A stretch of DNA of 13,942 nt from an uncultured Curvibacter sp. (GTDB taxonomy: Bacteria; Pseudomonadota; Gammaproteobacteria; Burkholderiales; Burkholderiaceae): NCBI GenBank assembly GCA_946481355.1, contig CAMLNH010000025.1:1-13942 (forward strand), in the 5' to 3' direction. The translations under genes and the position numbers were made by a program. A model generated the notes under the pieces. The model ran no database searches. It was given only the letters and a program-made list of their open reading frames with translations, and was not told the origin of the DNA. Positions 1 to 7,382 of this stretch are shown here, in pieces; positions within the stretch are counted from its first letter, which is position 1; each line of letters opens with the position of its first letter.

Positions 1-1135
1 CCGACACCGGCACGGCCAGCAGCGGGATGATGGAGGCGCGCCAGGTCTGCAGGAAGAGGATCACCACCAGCACCACCAGGGCGATGGCTTCGAGCAGGGT
101 GTGGATCACCGACTTGATGGAGGCGCGCACGAACTGCGTGGGGTCGTAGGCGATGCGGTATTCCACGCCTTCGGGCATGAGCTTCTGCAGCTCGTCCATG
201 GTGGCGCGCACCTGGGCGGAGATATCCAGCGCGTTGGAGCCCGGGGCCTGGAACACGCCCATGCCCACGGCCGGGTCGTTGTTGAGCAGCGAGCGCAGCG
301 AGTAGTCGGCCGCGCCCAGCTCCAGGCGGGCGATGTCGCGCAGGCGCGTCACGGCGCCATCGGCACCGGTCTTGACGATGATGTCGCCGAACTCTTCTTC
401 GGTCTGCAGGCGGCCCTGGGCGTTGATGGACAGCTGCAGGTCCACGCCGGGCAGGCCGGGCGATGCGCCCACCACGCCGGCCGCCGCCTGCACGTTCTGC
501 CCGCGGATGGCGGACACCACGTCGCTGGCCGAGAGGCCGCGCTGCGCGACCTTCTGCGGATCGAGCCACACACGCATGGAGTAGTCGCCGCCGCCAAAGA
601 TCTGCACCTGGCCCACGCCCTGGATGCGCGCAAGGCGGTCCTTGACGTTGAGCACGGCGTAGTTGCGCAGGTAGTTGATGTCGTAGCGGTCGTTGGGCGA
701 GACCAGGTGCACGACCATGGTGATGTCGGGCGAGCTCTTGACCGTGGTCACGCCCAGGCGGCGCACTTCCTCGGGCAGGCGCGGCTCGGCCTGCGAGACG
801 CGGTTCTGCACCAGCTGCTGGGCCTTGTCGGGGTCGGTGCCGAGGGCAAAGGTCACGGTCAGCGTCATCACGCCGTCGGTGGTGGCCTGGCTGCCCATGT
901 AGAGCATGCCTTCCACGCCGTTGATGGATTCCTCCAGCGGCGTGGCGACGGTCTCGGCGATGACCTTGGGGTTGGCGCCCGGGTACTGGGCGCGCACCAC
1001 CACGGAGGGCGGCACCACCTCGGGGTACTCGGAGATGGGCAGGCCGCGCAGGGCGACCAGGCCGGCGATCAGGATCAGCAGCGACAGGACGCCGGCAAAG
1101 ATCGGCCGATCGATGAAAAATTTCGAGAAGTTCAT
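1..1135 (-). CDS. RND efflux permease (HAE1 family, MexF/AcrB-like), N-terminal part only
   Basis: This is the inner-membrane proton-driven pump subunit of a tripartite RND efflux system, exporting drugs or other hydrophobic compounds together with an adaptor and an outer-membrane channel. The visible 378 codons read MNFSKFFIDRPIFAGVLSLL at the start, which is the cytoplasmic leader plus first membrane segment typical of the family. The porter domains follow (PN1 with the VEGMLYMGSQ and LPEEVRRLGV blocks, then PN2). The second membrane segment (about residues 347-368) begins near the cut and the last codons read LAVPVS. Family members are about 1,050 residues, so roughly two thirds lies outside the window to the left. 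The start ATG at 1133-1135 matches the family N-terminus, and no clear Shine-Dalgarno sequence precedes it. It lies 23 bases after the adaptor gene and is probably co-transcribed with it. The wording of the N-terminus is closest to my memory of MexF; substrate range cannot be told from sequence. Confidence 0.93.
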   Translation of the reverse strand, partial: MNFSKFFIDRPIFAGVLSLLILIAGLVALRGLPISEYPEVVPPSVVVRAQYPGANPKVIAETVATPLEESINGVEGMLYMGSQATTDGVMTLTVTFALGTDPDKAQQLVQNRVSQAEPRLPEEVRRLGVTTVKSSPDITMVVHLVSPNDRYDINYLRNYAVLNVKDRLARIQGVGQVQIFGGGDYSMRVWLDPQKVAQRGLSASDVVSAIRGQNVQAAAGVVGASPGLPGVDLQLSINAQGRLQTEEEFGDIIVKTGADGAVTRLRDIARLELGAADYSLRSLLNNDPAVGMGVFQAPGSNALDISAQVRATMDELQKLMPEGVEYRIAYDPTQFVRASIKSVIHTLLEAIALVVLVVILFLQTWRASIIPLLAVPVS

Positions 1136-1158
1136 GATGTTCGATTCGTGCGCGAAGT

Positions 1159-2388
1159 TCAGGGCTTGGCCAGGGCGACGGCTTGCTTAGCGGCACCGGC
1201 GCGTGCATTCATGGGCACGTCCTGCGGCTGCACCACATCACCGGGGCGCACACGCTGCAGGCCGTTGACGACGATGCGTTCACCGGCGCGCAGGCCGCTG
1301 TGCACAGTGCGCAGGCCGTCCACCGGCGCGCCCAGCGTGACTTCGCGGTATTCGGTCTTGTTGCCCTCGCCCACGACCAGCACGTACTTCTTGTTCTGGT
1401 CGGTGCCGATGGCGCGTTCGCTGACCAGCAGAGTGCGCGCGGTCTGCGCCTGGCCCATGCGGATGCGGGCGAACTGCCCGGGCATGAGCTGGCCGTCCTT
1501 GTTGTCGAAGACGGCGCGCACACGCACCGTGCCGCTGCGGGCGTCCACCTGGTTGTCGATCAGCTGCAGCTTGCCGCTGTAGGGGGTGTCGCTCACGTCG
1601 GAGGTGCCCATCTGCACAGGGATGCGTCCGAGCGCCTGGCGCGCGCTGCTGCCGAAGCCGCTGACGCCCTTGAGCGCGCGGGCCACGGTTTTTTCATCGG
1701 CGTCGAAGCTGGCGTAGATCGGGCTGACCGAGACCAGGGTGGTGAGCAGGGGGGCGCTGGCACCGGCAGCGACGAGGTTGCCCACCGTCACTTCCAGCTT
1801 GCCGATGCGCCCGGCGACCGGGGCGCGTACCTGGGTATAGCCCAGATTGAGCTGGGCGACCTGCAGCTGCGCCTGGGTGGCCTTGAGGTTGGCCTCGGCT
1901 TCACGCAGGGCGTTCTGGCGGTCGTCGAGCTCACGTTGCGAGATCGCGCGGTCGTCCCAGAGGCGGCGGGCGCGGGCGTACTCGCTGCCGGTGTAGGTGG
2001 CACGTGCCTGGGCCGCAGCGACCTGCGCTTCGGCGCGTGCCACATCGGCCTCATAGGGCGCGGGGTCGATGGTGAGCAGCAGATCGCCCTTGGCAACCAG
2101 GGCCCCTTCGTTGAAATGCTTGGCCAGCACCACACCCCCGATGCGGGGGCGGATGTCCACGCGTTCGACGGCCTCGAGGCGCCCTGAGAACTCGTCCCAG
2201 GCGGCGATATCGCTTTCGGTGACCGTGGCCACGGAAACCGGCATGGACGGCGGTGCGCCCGCAGGCGCACTGGCCTGGGCCGAGGTGGATGGCTGGACGA
2301 GCGCGATCACGGCCAGGGCGATCGTGGTCAGGGCGGCGGCAGCGGGCCACCAGAAGCGACGGCGTGACAGAACAGGCAGACGAGACAT
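1159..2388 (-). CDS. RND efflux periplasmic adaptor subunit (membrane fusion protein, MexE/AcrA-like)
   Basis: This adaptor bridges the RND pump encoded just downstream and an outer-membrane channel that is not in the window. The protein is 409 residues. It has a positively charged N-terminus (RRRFWW), a hydrophobic signal or anchor segment at about 13-36, and no lipobox cysteine, so it is probably anchored or secreted rather than lipidated. The biotinyl-lipoyl half-motif with GALVAKGDLLLTIDP is at about residues 95-109. An alpha-helical coiled-coil hairpin rich in Ala, Glu, Gln and Arg spans about 113-180. The second lipoyl half follows (YTQVRAPVAGRIGKLEV), then beta-barrel and membrane-proximal domains with the GQFARIRMG and AGERIVVNGLQRV signatures. 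The start is supported by an AAGGA Shine-Dalgarno sequence at 2397-2401. The order hydrolase, adaptor, pump on one strand suggests an operon controlled by the divergent LysR gene. Confidence 0.95.
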   Translation of the reverse strand: MSRLPVLSRRRFWWPAAAALTTIALAVIALVQPSTSAQASAPAGAPPSMPVSVATVTESDIAAWDEFSGRLEAVERVDIRPRIGGVVLAKHFNEGALVAKGDLLLTIDPAPYEADVARAEAQVAAAQARATYTGSEYARARRLWDDRAISQRELDDRQNALREAEANLKATQAQLQVAQLNLGYTQVRAPVAGRIGKLEVTVGNLVAAGASAPLLTTLVSVSPIYASFDADEKTVARALKGVSGFGSSARQALGRIPVQMGTSDVSDTPYSGKLQLIDNQVDARSGTVRVRAVFDNKDGQLMPGQFARIRMGQAQTARTLLVSERAIGTDQNKKYVLVVGEGNKTEYREVTLGAPVDGLRTVHSGLRAGERIVVNGLQRVRPGDVVQPQDVPMNARAGAAKQAVALAKP

Positions 2389-2396
2389 GGTTTTTT

Positions 2397-2401
2397 TCCT
2401 T
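2397..2401 (-). promoter_or_regulatory. Shine-Dalgarno sequence of the RND adaptor gene
   Basis: AAGGA on the minus strand lies 8 bases before the ATG at 2386-2388, within an A-rich leader. It fixes the start of the adaptor gene. Confidence 0.7.
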
Positions 2402-2422
2402 TTTGAGGGTGAGCTGGGCCGC

Positions 2423-2441
2423 CCCCGGTGGGTGACCGGGG
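2423..2441 (-). repeat. Intercistronic hairpin between hydrolase-like and adaptor genes
   Basis: CCCCGGT (2423-2429) and ACCGGGG (2435-2441) form a perfect 7-bp stem around a 5-base loop. No T-run follows on either strand, so this is not a standard intrinsic terminator. In the 93-base gap between two same-strand genes it could stabilise or partly separate the transcripts. The function is inferred. Confidence 0.4.
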
Positions 2442-2481
2442 TTGGCTGTGTAAGAGATCAGGGGGAAGGGAAGCGGGCCCG

Positions 2482-3312
2482 TCAGGTGGGCGGGGGCGCT
2501 GTGGCCTGGAAAAAGGCACGCAAATGCGTACGCGCTTCAACGGCACAGGGGCATTCGGTCGGCGGTTCGGCCAGCGAATCGGGCCAGCCCGTGGCGGGCG
2601 TCAGCAGGCCGCCAGCCACGTGGATGCCGGCCTCACGCAGGCGCTCGGCATAGGCCAGGGCCTCGTCACGCATGGGGTCGTCGCTGCCCGTGAGGATCAG
2701 CGCGGGCGGCAGACCGGCCAGCCTTTGCGCACGGCCGGGCACGGCGTAGGGGTGTTCAGCATCCATGGGGCCGCGCAGGTACTGCTGCCAGCCGTCGATC
2801 CACTTGCAGCAGGTGCTGGCACCCAGGGTTTCGCGCAGCGAGGCCGTGGCGTTGCACGGGTCGAGCATGGGAGACACCAGAATCTGCCCGGCCAGGGGCG
2901 GGTGGGCGCGGTCTCGCACCATCAGCGCCAGGGCAGCGGCCAGGTTGCCGCCAGCTTCTTCACCGGCCACAAACAGAGGCGCGCCTGTGCCGGCCAGGCG
3001 CGTGCGTTGCTTGTGCAGCCACTCCAGTGCGGCGTAGCCGGCTTCCACCGCATCGGGGAAGCGGTGCGCCGGAGCCAGCGGATAGGCCAGTGAAGCCACG
3101 ACCGCGCCTGCGTCCACCAGCAGCTCGGCCATGCAGGCCCCGCTGTCCAGGTCGCCCGAGACAAAAGCGCCACCATGGAAGTGCAGTACCAGGGGCGAGG
3201 CCTGGCCGCGCACCTTGCGGCCCCAGACCCGCAGTTCCAGCGGCGGCTGACCGGGCACAGACAGGGTCTGTACCGGGGCCGGCAAGGCAGAGGTGATGGA
3301 GTTTGCAACCAT
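2482..3312 (-). CDS. Alpha/beta-hydrolase-fold protein (HSL/Abhydrolase_3 type), likely catalytically inactive
   Basis: The protein (276 residues from the ATG at 3310-3312) has the layout of hormone-sensitive-lipase-type esterases: an oxyanion-hole block HGGAF at 46-50, YPLAPAHRFP at about 77-86, the nucleophile-elbow region at 117-122, and GSDDPMRDE with the acid D212. The elbow reads GEEAGG instead of the usual GDSAGG, so the nucleophile serine is Glu119. The usual HGF/HGW histidine block reads TGWPD, placing Thr241 where histidine is expected. Only the acid of the triad remains, which points to a non-catalytic ligand-binding or accessory role, or to a decaying gene. The open frame is intact. 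An in-frame GTG at 3328-3330 is an alternative start; neither start has a well-spaced ribosome-binding site. It precedes the adaptor gene by 93 bases and is divergent from the LysR gene. The fold assignment is firm; loss of activity is inferred. Confidence 0.85.
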   Translation of the reverse strand: MVANSITSALPAPVQTLSVPGQPPLELRVWGRKVRGQASPLVLHFHGGAFVSGDLDSGACMAELLVDAGAVVASLAYPLAPAHRFPDAVEAGYAALEWLHKQRTRLAGTGAPLFVAGEEAGGNLAAALALMVRDRAHPPLAGQILVSPMLDPCNATASLRETLGASTCCKWIDGWQQYLRGPMDAEHPYAVPGRAQRLAGLPPALILTGSDDPMRDEALAYAERLREAGIHVAGGLLTPATGWPDSLAEPPTECPCAVEARTHLRAFFQATAPPPT

Positions 3313-3423
3313 GGACGTGACTATAGACACACCTTTTCTGCGGATAAAGCAGGCTATGACCAGTTGTCTGTTTCCAATTCATGAACAATCCGCCTTGAAA
3401 GTGACACATCCAGGAGTAAGGGT
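3313..3423. promoter_or_regulatory. Divergent control region between efflux set and LysR gene
   Basis: This gap separates two divergently transcribed genes and is less GC-rich than the coding regions. It holds TTCATGAA, a perfect 8-base palindrome at 3378-3385, lying inside a wider TTGT (3364-3367) to ACAA (3385-3388) inverted pair. A LysR-type regulator commonly binds an interrupted dyad in such a gap. A TATAGT hexamer on the minus strand (3320-3325) could be a -10 element, which would put the transcript start almost at the hydrolase ATG. These assignments are suggestive only. Confidence 0.4.
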
Positions 3424-4338
3424 ATGGACCAGATTCAGTCGATACGCGTGTTTGCACGGGTGGTGGAGGCGGGCACCTTCACCAAGGCCGCCGAATCGCT
3501 GGACCTGCCCAAGGGCACGGTGACCAAGCTCGTGCAGCAGCTGGAAGCGCGCCTCAAGGTCAAGCTGCTCAACCGGACCACCCGGCGCGTGACCGTCACA
3601 CCCGATGGCGCGGCCTATTACGAGCGCACGGCCCGCGTGCTCAACGACCTGGACGACATCGAGGCCAGCATGACCAATGCCCAGGCCAAGCCCAGCGGAC
3701 GCCTGCGGGTGGACGTGGGCACCACGGTAGCGCGCGAGGTCATCATCCCCGCGCTGACCGACTTCTACCGCCGCTACCCCGACATCCAGCTCGACCTGGG
3801 CGTAACCGACCGCTCCGTGGACCTGCTCGCCGACAACGTGGACTGTGTGATCCGTGGCGGCGAGTTGCTGGACCAGTCGCTCGTGGCACGGCGCGTGGCC
3901 AACGTGCCGCTGATCACCGTGGCCTCGCCGGCCTACATCCGGGCGCACGGCACACCCACGCATCCGGAGCAACTGGACAAGGAACACACCACGGTGAACT
4001 ATTTCTCGACCCGCAACGGACGGCCTTACCCGAACGAGTTCGAAAAGGACGGGCAGGCGCTGGAGATTTCAGGCCGCTACAAGCTCTCGGTGAACGAGAG
4101 CAACGCGATGATCGCGGCCGTGCTGGCCGGCCTGGGCGTGGGACAGATCGCGGCCTTCACGGCCCTGCCCCTGATCGCGCGCGGTGAGCTGGTGCAGGTG
4201 CTGCCCGACTGGACCTGCCACACGATCCCGCTGTACGTGGTCTACCCGCCCAACCGGCACCTCAGCGCCAAGGTGCGGGCCTTCGTGGAATGGGTGGCGG
4301 AGCTGTTCACGCAACATCCGCAGCTCGCGGCCCGATAG
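3424..4338 (+). CDS. LysR-family transcriptional regulator (CrgA-like clade)
   Basis: This 304-residue protein has the usual LysR length and layout. The winged helix-turn-helix is at about residues 1-60, with AGTFTKAAESLDLPKGTVTK holding the two helices. A linker helix runs to about 88 and the periplasmic-binding-like effector domain begins at GRLRVDVG and continues to the end. Text such as LLNRTTRRVTVTPDGAAYYE is typical of the large CrgA-like clade. The ATG at 3424 is preceded by AGGAG at 3411-3415. The gene is divergent from the hydrolase/adaptor/pump set, the standard arrangement for a LysR regulator controlling its neighbours and itself. MexEF-type pumps are often controlled this way by MexT or BpeT. 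The effector is unknown. Confidence 0.93.
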   Translation: MDQIQSIRVFARVVEAGTFTKAAESLDLPKGTVTKLVQQLEARLKVKLLNRTTRRVTVTPDGAAYYERTARVLNDLDDIEASMTNAQAKPSGRLRVDVGTTVAREVIIPALTDFYRRYPDIQLDLGVTDRSVDLLADNVDCVIRGGELLDQSLVARRVANVPLITVASPAYIRAHGTPTHPEQLDKEHTTVNYFSTRNGRPYPNEFEKDGQALEISGRYKLSVNESNAMIAAVLAGLGVGQIAAFTALPLIARGELVQVLPDWTCHTIPLYVVYPPNRHLSAKVRAFVEWVAELFTQHPQLAAR

Positions 4339-4373
4339 GCAGGACGTGCTGCTGACGCTCCAGCGCCCGTGCC

Positions 4374-4931
4374 TCAGGGAATGATGTTCTGCAGCGGCCC
4401 CATCGGGCGCTTCACGATCTCCACCTCGTCGATCTTGGGCTGACCACTCCAGGAGCGGTAGACGATCTCGTCGTTGATCAGCAGCACCAGCGCAGTGAAG
4501 CGCCAGCCTGTGGTCTCGGTACGGCGATGGAAGTTGAGGAAATCGGGCCAGAAGGAACCGGTCCGGACCTTGGAGATCCGCCCCCCCACCACCTCCACGC
4601 CGCGGCAGGCATCGCGCGCTTCCAGGCAAGCCAGGATGCCGGGGTCCAGGTCCTCGCGCTTGAGCAGCGCACTGGGCACGAAGCGATGCACCACGTCGGC
4701 ATGCGTGAGCAGGGTCATGTTGGGGTGGTGCGCCGGCGCAAAGCCGTTGCGCTCCAGGGCTTCGCGGTCGCTCTTGCGCGGCTCCAGCTTCTCCAGAGCC
4801 GCGCGCGCCTCGTCAAAGCTGTTGAAGCTGGTGGTGTTGGTATGGGTTTCCGGCAGCATCGAGGCACACCCCGTGAGCAGAACCGCCATCATCCCCACAC
4901 AGAAACACTTGCACCCGCTACCGTATCGCAT
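4374..4931 (-). CDS. Predicted outer-membrane lipoprotein of unknown family
   Basis: I do not recognise this family. The 185-residue product starts MRYGSGCKCF, followed by a short hydrophobic stretch and the lipobox LTGC with the lipidated cysteine at residue 22. The residue after the cysteine is alanine, not aspartate, which suggests outer-membrane sorting. The mature part has no membrane segment and includes SFDEARAALEKL at about 38-49, two cysteines (in ILACLEARDACRG), and a C-terminus ending PMGPLQNIIP. An alternative ATG at 4941-4943 adds four residues and has a G-rich stretch before it, so the exact start is uncertain. A much longer open frame upstream is antisense to the DsrE gene and is not credible. 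The gene converges with the LysR gene and is divergent from the DsrE gene, with 51 bases between the starts, so the pair may share a control region. Confidence 0.8.
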   Translation of the reverse strand: MRYGSGCKCFCVGMMAVLLTGCASMLPETHTNTTSFNSFDEARAALEKLEPRKSDREALERNGFAPAHHPNMTLLTHADVVHRFVPSALLKREDLDPGILACLEARDACRGVEVVGGRISKVRTGSFWPDFLNFHRRTETTGWRFTALVLLINDEIVYRSWSGQPKIDEVEIVKRPMGPLQNIIP

Positions 4932-4970
4932 GGCGACTATCATGGCGGCCCCACCCCATCTCCGACCATC

Positions 4971-4975
4971 AGGAG
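4971..4975 (+). promoter_or_regulatory. Shine-Dalgarno sequence of the DsrE-family gene
   Basis: AGGAG lies 7 bases before the ATG at 4983. It decides that start over the long upstream extension of the same frame, which runs antisense through the lipoprotein gene. Confidence 0.75.
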
Positions 4976-4982
4976 TTCCCCC

Positions 4983-5519
4983 ATGTTGCGCCTGAACGCC
5001 ATTCCCCTTTACGCCCGCGCCATGTTCGTGCTGGCCGTCACCCTGCTGCTGTCGCCGGCCCCGGCGCTGGCCCAGGCCAAGGTGGTGCAGACGCCCTACC
5101 AGAACCCCAAGGCCCTGGTCGACATCTTCCTCGACGATCCGGCCAAGCTCGGCGCCGCGCTCTACTGGGTGCGCAGCTTCGTGAACCCGCTGACCGAGGC
5201 GCCCTACAGCATGTTCCCGGAGGACATCAAGGTCATCGTGCTGCTGCACGGCACCGAGATCGTGGCGCTGGCGAAGAAGAACGCCGCGCGCTATGAAGAG
5301 GTGCTGCAACGCATGCGCTACTACGCCGAGATGGGGGTGAAGTTCCGGGTCTGCGGCCTGGCGCTGCAGGACTACGGCTACACGCCGGCCGACATGCATG
5401 ACTTCGTGGAGGTGGCACCTTCCGCCATCACCGAGCTCGTGCACTGGCAGAACCAGGGCTATGCGCTGGTGCCGGCCATCGTGCAGGACAAGAAGTTCTC
5501 GATCGAGCAGATCCGCTGA
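4983..5519 (+). CDS. Periplasmic DsrE-family protein
   Basis: DsrE-like proteins are small sulfur-carrier or sulfurtransferase folds that hold persulfide on a cysteine. This 178-residue protein has a clear Sec signal peptide: a hydrophobic core at about 13-27 and PALAQA near the likely cleavage at 30-32. The DsrE fold follows, with the beta strand IKVIVLLHGTEI at about 82-93 and a single cysteine, Cys124, in FRVCGLAL. That is the position of the conserved cysteine in this fold. The protein ends with IVQDKKFSIEQIR. It is convergent to soxB at the edge of the sox cluster, so a role in periplasmic sulfane sulfur handling is plausible but inferred. Many exported DsrE-like proteins have no assigned function. 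Confidence 0.85.
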   Translation: MLRLNAIPLYARAMFVLAVTLLLSPAPALAQAKVVQTPYQNPKALVDIFLDDPAKLGAALYWVRSFVNPLTEAPYSMFPEDIKVIVLLHGTEIVALAKKNAARYEEVLQRMRYYAEMGVKFRVCGLALQDYGYTPADMHDFVEVAPSAITELVHWQNQGYALVPAIVQDKKFSIEQIR

Positions 5520-5580
5520 AACGCTACCCGCAAAGAAAACGGGACCCGCAGGCCCCCTTGTTCATGGCGCACCGAAAGAC

Positions 5581-7314
5581 TCAGGCCGCATAACCCGGAT
5601 TGGGCAGCACGCCTTCGACCTTGGGCATGTTGAGCTGGCGCGGCGCGACCTTGCCACCGCGTGCCTTGAGCCAGGTCTCGACCACATCCCAGACGGGTTT
5701 GTTGCCGGCATTCTTCGCCTCCTCGGCCACGGGCGCCCAGCCTGCCACCTTGTAGAGCTTGTCGGCCTCGATGCGCTGGCCCTTGAGTGTCATGTTGTCG
5801 ATGCGCTGGCCCATACCGGCCATGGGGTTGCAGGTGTAGCTCAGGCCACCCACGCGCACCATGTCGCCGCCCTGCTGGTAGTAGGGATCGGGATTGAAGA
5901 GGTTGTCGCAGACGTCCTCGAGCACGGTCTTGATCATGGCACCGCTCATCTCGCTGACCGTGGCGTAGGAGTAGGTGGTGGCAGTCATGTCCATGAGCCA
6001 CTCGCGCGTGATGGCCTGGCCCGGCAGCAGGCTGGTGCCCCAGCGGAAACCGGGCGAGAAGGCCAGATCCGCGCCCTGCACGTCCATCAGCGCGTCCAGC
6101 AGCAGCTGGTCGCCTGTGCCGTTGAAGTTGCCGCGGCGGTAGAGCGTGCCTTCGGTCACGGCCAGCACCTCGTTGAGCTTGCTCTCGTAAGGTGCGCGGA
6201 TCTTCGTGATCAGCGCGTCCATGGCCGGATCGGCCGGCAGCATGTTGGCAAAGACGGGCAGCAGCTTGTAGCGGAAGTCGGTGACCTTCTTGTCCTTGAC
6301 CTGGAAGTCGATCACGCCCAGGAACTTGCCGTTGGAGCCGGCGTTGGTGACGATGGTCTTGCCGCCCTTGTTGCTCACGATGCTGGCCACGGGCATGCCG
6401 TCGTGCGTGTGGCCGCCGAGGATGGCGTCGATGCCGCTCACGCGGCTGGCCATCTTGAGGTCCACGTCCATGCCGTTGTGCGAGAGCACGACGACGACCT
6501 GCGCGCCCTTGCCGCGCGCCTCGTCCACCACCTTCTGCATGTTCTCGTCCTGGATGCCGAAGGACCAGTCGGCCACCATGTAGCGCGGGTTGGCGATGGG
6601 GGTGTAGGGGAAGGCCTGGCCGATGATGGCGCAGGGCACGCCGTTGATCTCTCGGATCACATAGGGCTTGAAGACCGGGTCACCGAAGTCGGTGGTGGTG
6701 ACGTTCTGCGCCACGAAATCGACCTTGCCCGCGAAGTCCTTCTCGATGATCTCCTTCACGCGCTCCATGCCGTAGGTGAACTCCCAGTGGCCGGTCATCA
6801 CGTCCACGCCCAGCAGCTTGCAGGCGTCGACCATGTCCTGCGCATTGGTCCACAGCGAGGTGGCGCTGCCCTGCCAGGTGTCGCCGCCGTCAAGCAGCAG
6901 CGCGCCGGGCCGGCTGGCCTTGAGTCGCTGCACCAGCGTGGACAGGTGAGCGAAGCCACCCACCTTGCCGTAGCGCTGCGCGGCCTTCTCGAAATCGAGG
7001 TAGGTCAGCGCATGGGCCTCGGCCGTGCCGGGGCGCACCTTGGCCACCTTGAGCAGGTGCTCGCCCACGAGGTGCGGCAGTCGGCCCTTCATGCCGGCGA
7101 TGCCCAGGTTCACATTGGGCTCGCGGAAATGGATGGGTTTGAGCTGCGCATGGCAGTCGGTCATGTGCAGCAGGGACACATTGCCGAACTTCGGGATGTC
7201 GTACAAGCCCTGTGCCGCCGTGGCCGCGTCGGCCTCGGCGTAGGCGCCCAGGCCCATGCCAGCCATGGTGCCGGCACCCAGCACCTGCATGAATTCACGC
7301 TTGGAGAGATTCAT
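5581..7314 (-). CDS. soxB: SoxB, thiosulfohydrolase of the Sox pathway
   Basis: SoxB is a periplasmic manganese-dependent hydrolase that releases sulfate from the S-sulfonate or S-thiosulfonate bound to SoxY. It belongs to the metallophosphatase/5'-nucleotidase superfamily. The 577-residue product has usual SoxB length. A Tat-like leader begins SKREFMQVLG. Metal-site motifs are LLHMTDCHAQLKP (48-60, with Asp53 and His55), LLDGGDTWQGS (140-150), GHWEFTYG (175-182, the SoxB form of the usual GNHE), LSHNGMD (277-283) and GGHTHDG (300-306). The C-terminal domain follows from about 370. The ATG at 7312-7314 fits the family, with only a weak GAAG ribosome site. It is the last gene of the sox cluster and is separated from soxX by a strong terminator hairpin, so its expression may need read-through or its own promoter. 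Confidence 0.97.
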   Translation of the reverse strand: MNLSKREFMQVLGAGTMAGMGLGAYAEADAATAAQGLYDIPKFGNVSLLHMTDCHAQLKPIHFREPNVNLGIAGMKGRLPHLVGEHLLKVAKVRPGTAEAHALTYLDFEKAAQRYGKVGGFAHLSTLVQRLKASRPGALLLDGGDTWQGSATSLWTNAQDMVDACKLLGVDVMTGHWEFTYGMERVKEIIEKDFAGKVDFVAQNVTTTDFGDPVFKPYVIREINGVPCAIIGQAFPYTPIANPRYMVADWSFGIQDENMQKVVDEARGKGAQVVVVLSHNGMDVDLKMASRVSGIDAILGGHTHDGMPVASIVSNKGGKTIVTNAGSNGKFLGVIDFQVKDKKVTDFRYKLLPVFANMLPADPAMDALITKIRAPYESKLNEVLAVTEGTLYRRGNFNGTGDQLLLDALMDVQGADLAFSPGFRWGTSLLPGQAITREWLMDMTATTYSYATVSEMSGAMIKTVLEDVCDNLFNPDPYYQQGGDMVRVGGLSYTCNPMAGMGQRIDNMTLKGQRIEADKLYKVAGWAPVAEEAKNAGNKPVWDVVETWLKARGGKVAPRQLNMPKVEGVLPNPGYAA

Positions 7315-7341
7315 AGTTCAGTCTTCACTGATATTTACAAG

Positions 7342-7371
7342 AAAAAAAGGCCCGGGGACCAGCCCCGGGCC
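7342..7371 (-). terminator. Intrinsic terminator between soxX and soxB
   Basis: GGCCCGGGG (7349-7357) pairs perfectly with CCCCGGGCC (7363-7371) around a 5-base loop. On the minus strand the stem is followed directly by seven T residues (7348-7342). An all-GC 9-bp stem plus U-tract is a textbook Rho-independent terminator for transcripts reading out of soxX, whose stop is 11 bases upstream of the stem. It sits inside the sox cluster, 27 bases before the soxB start, so soxB would be attenuated relative to the upstream genes. Confidence 0.88.
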
Positions 7372-7382
7372 GATGGTAGACC

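Noticed and set aside
101..1582. Long plus-strand open frame (493 codons) across the efflux genes
   Set aside because: It is antisense to the conserved permease and adaptor, is very rich in His, Ala and Gly, and has no family signature. It is a codon-bias shadow of GC-rich genes.
4932..5444. Upstream extension of the lipoprotein frame
   Set aside because: It runs antisense through the DsrE gene, and the signal peptide with lipobox only makes sense from the ATG at 4931 or 4943.
5520..5580. Possible bidirectional terminator between the DsrE gene and soxB
   Set aside because: Only a 4-bp CCCG/CGGG pairing around a 9-base loop is visible, with no T-run on either strand.
6784..6792. SoxB reads GHWEF rather than the GNHEF usual in metallophosphatases
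   Set aside because: I recall this as the normal form in the SoxB family, so it is not an active-site lesion.
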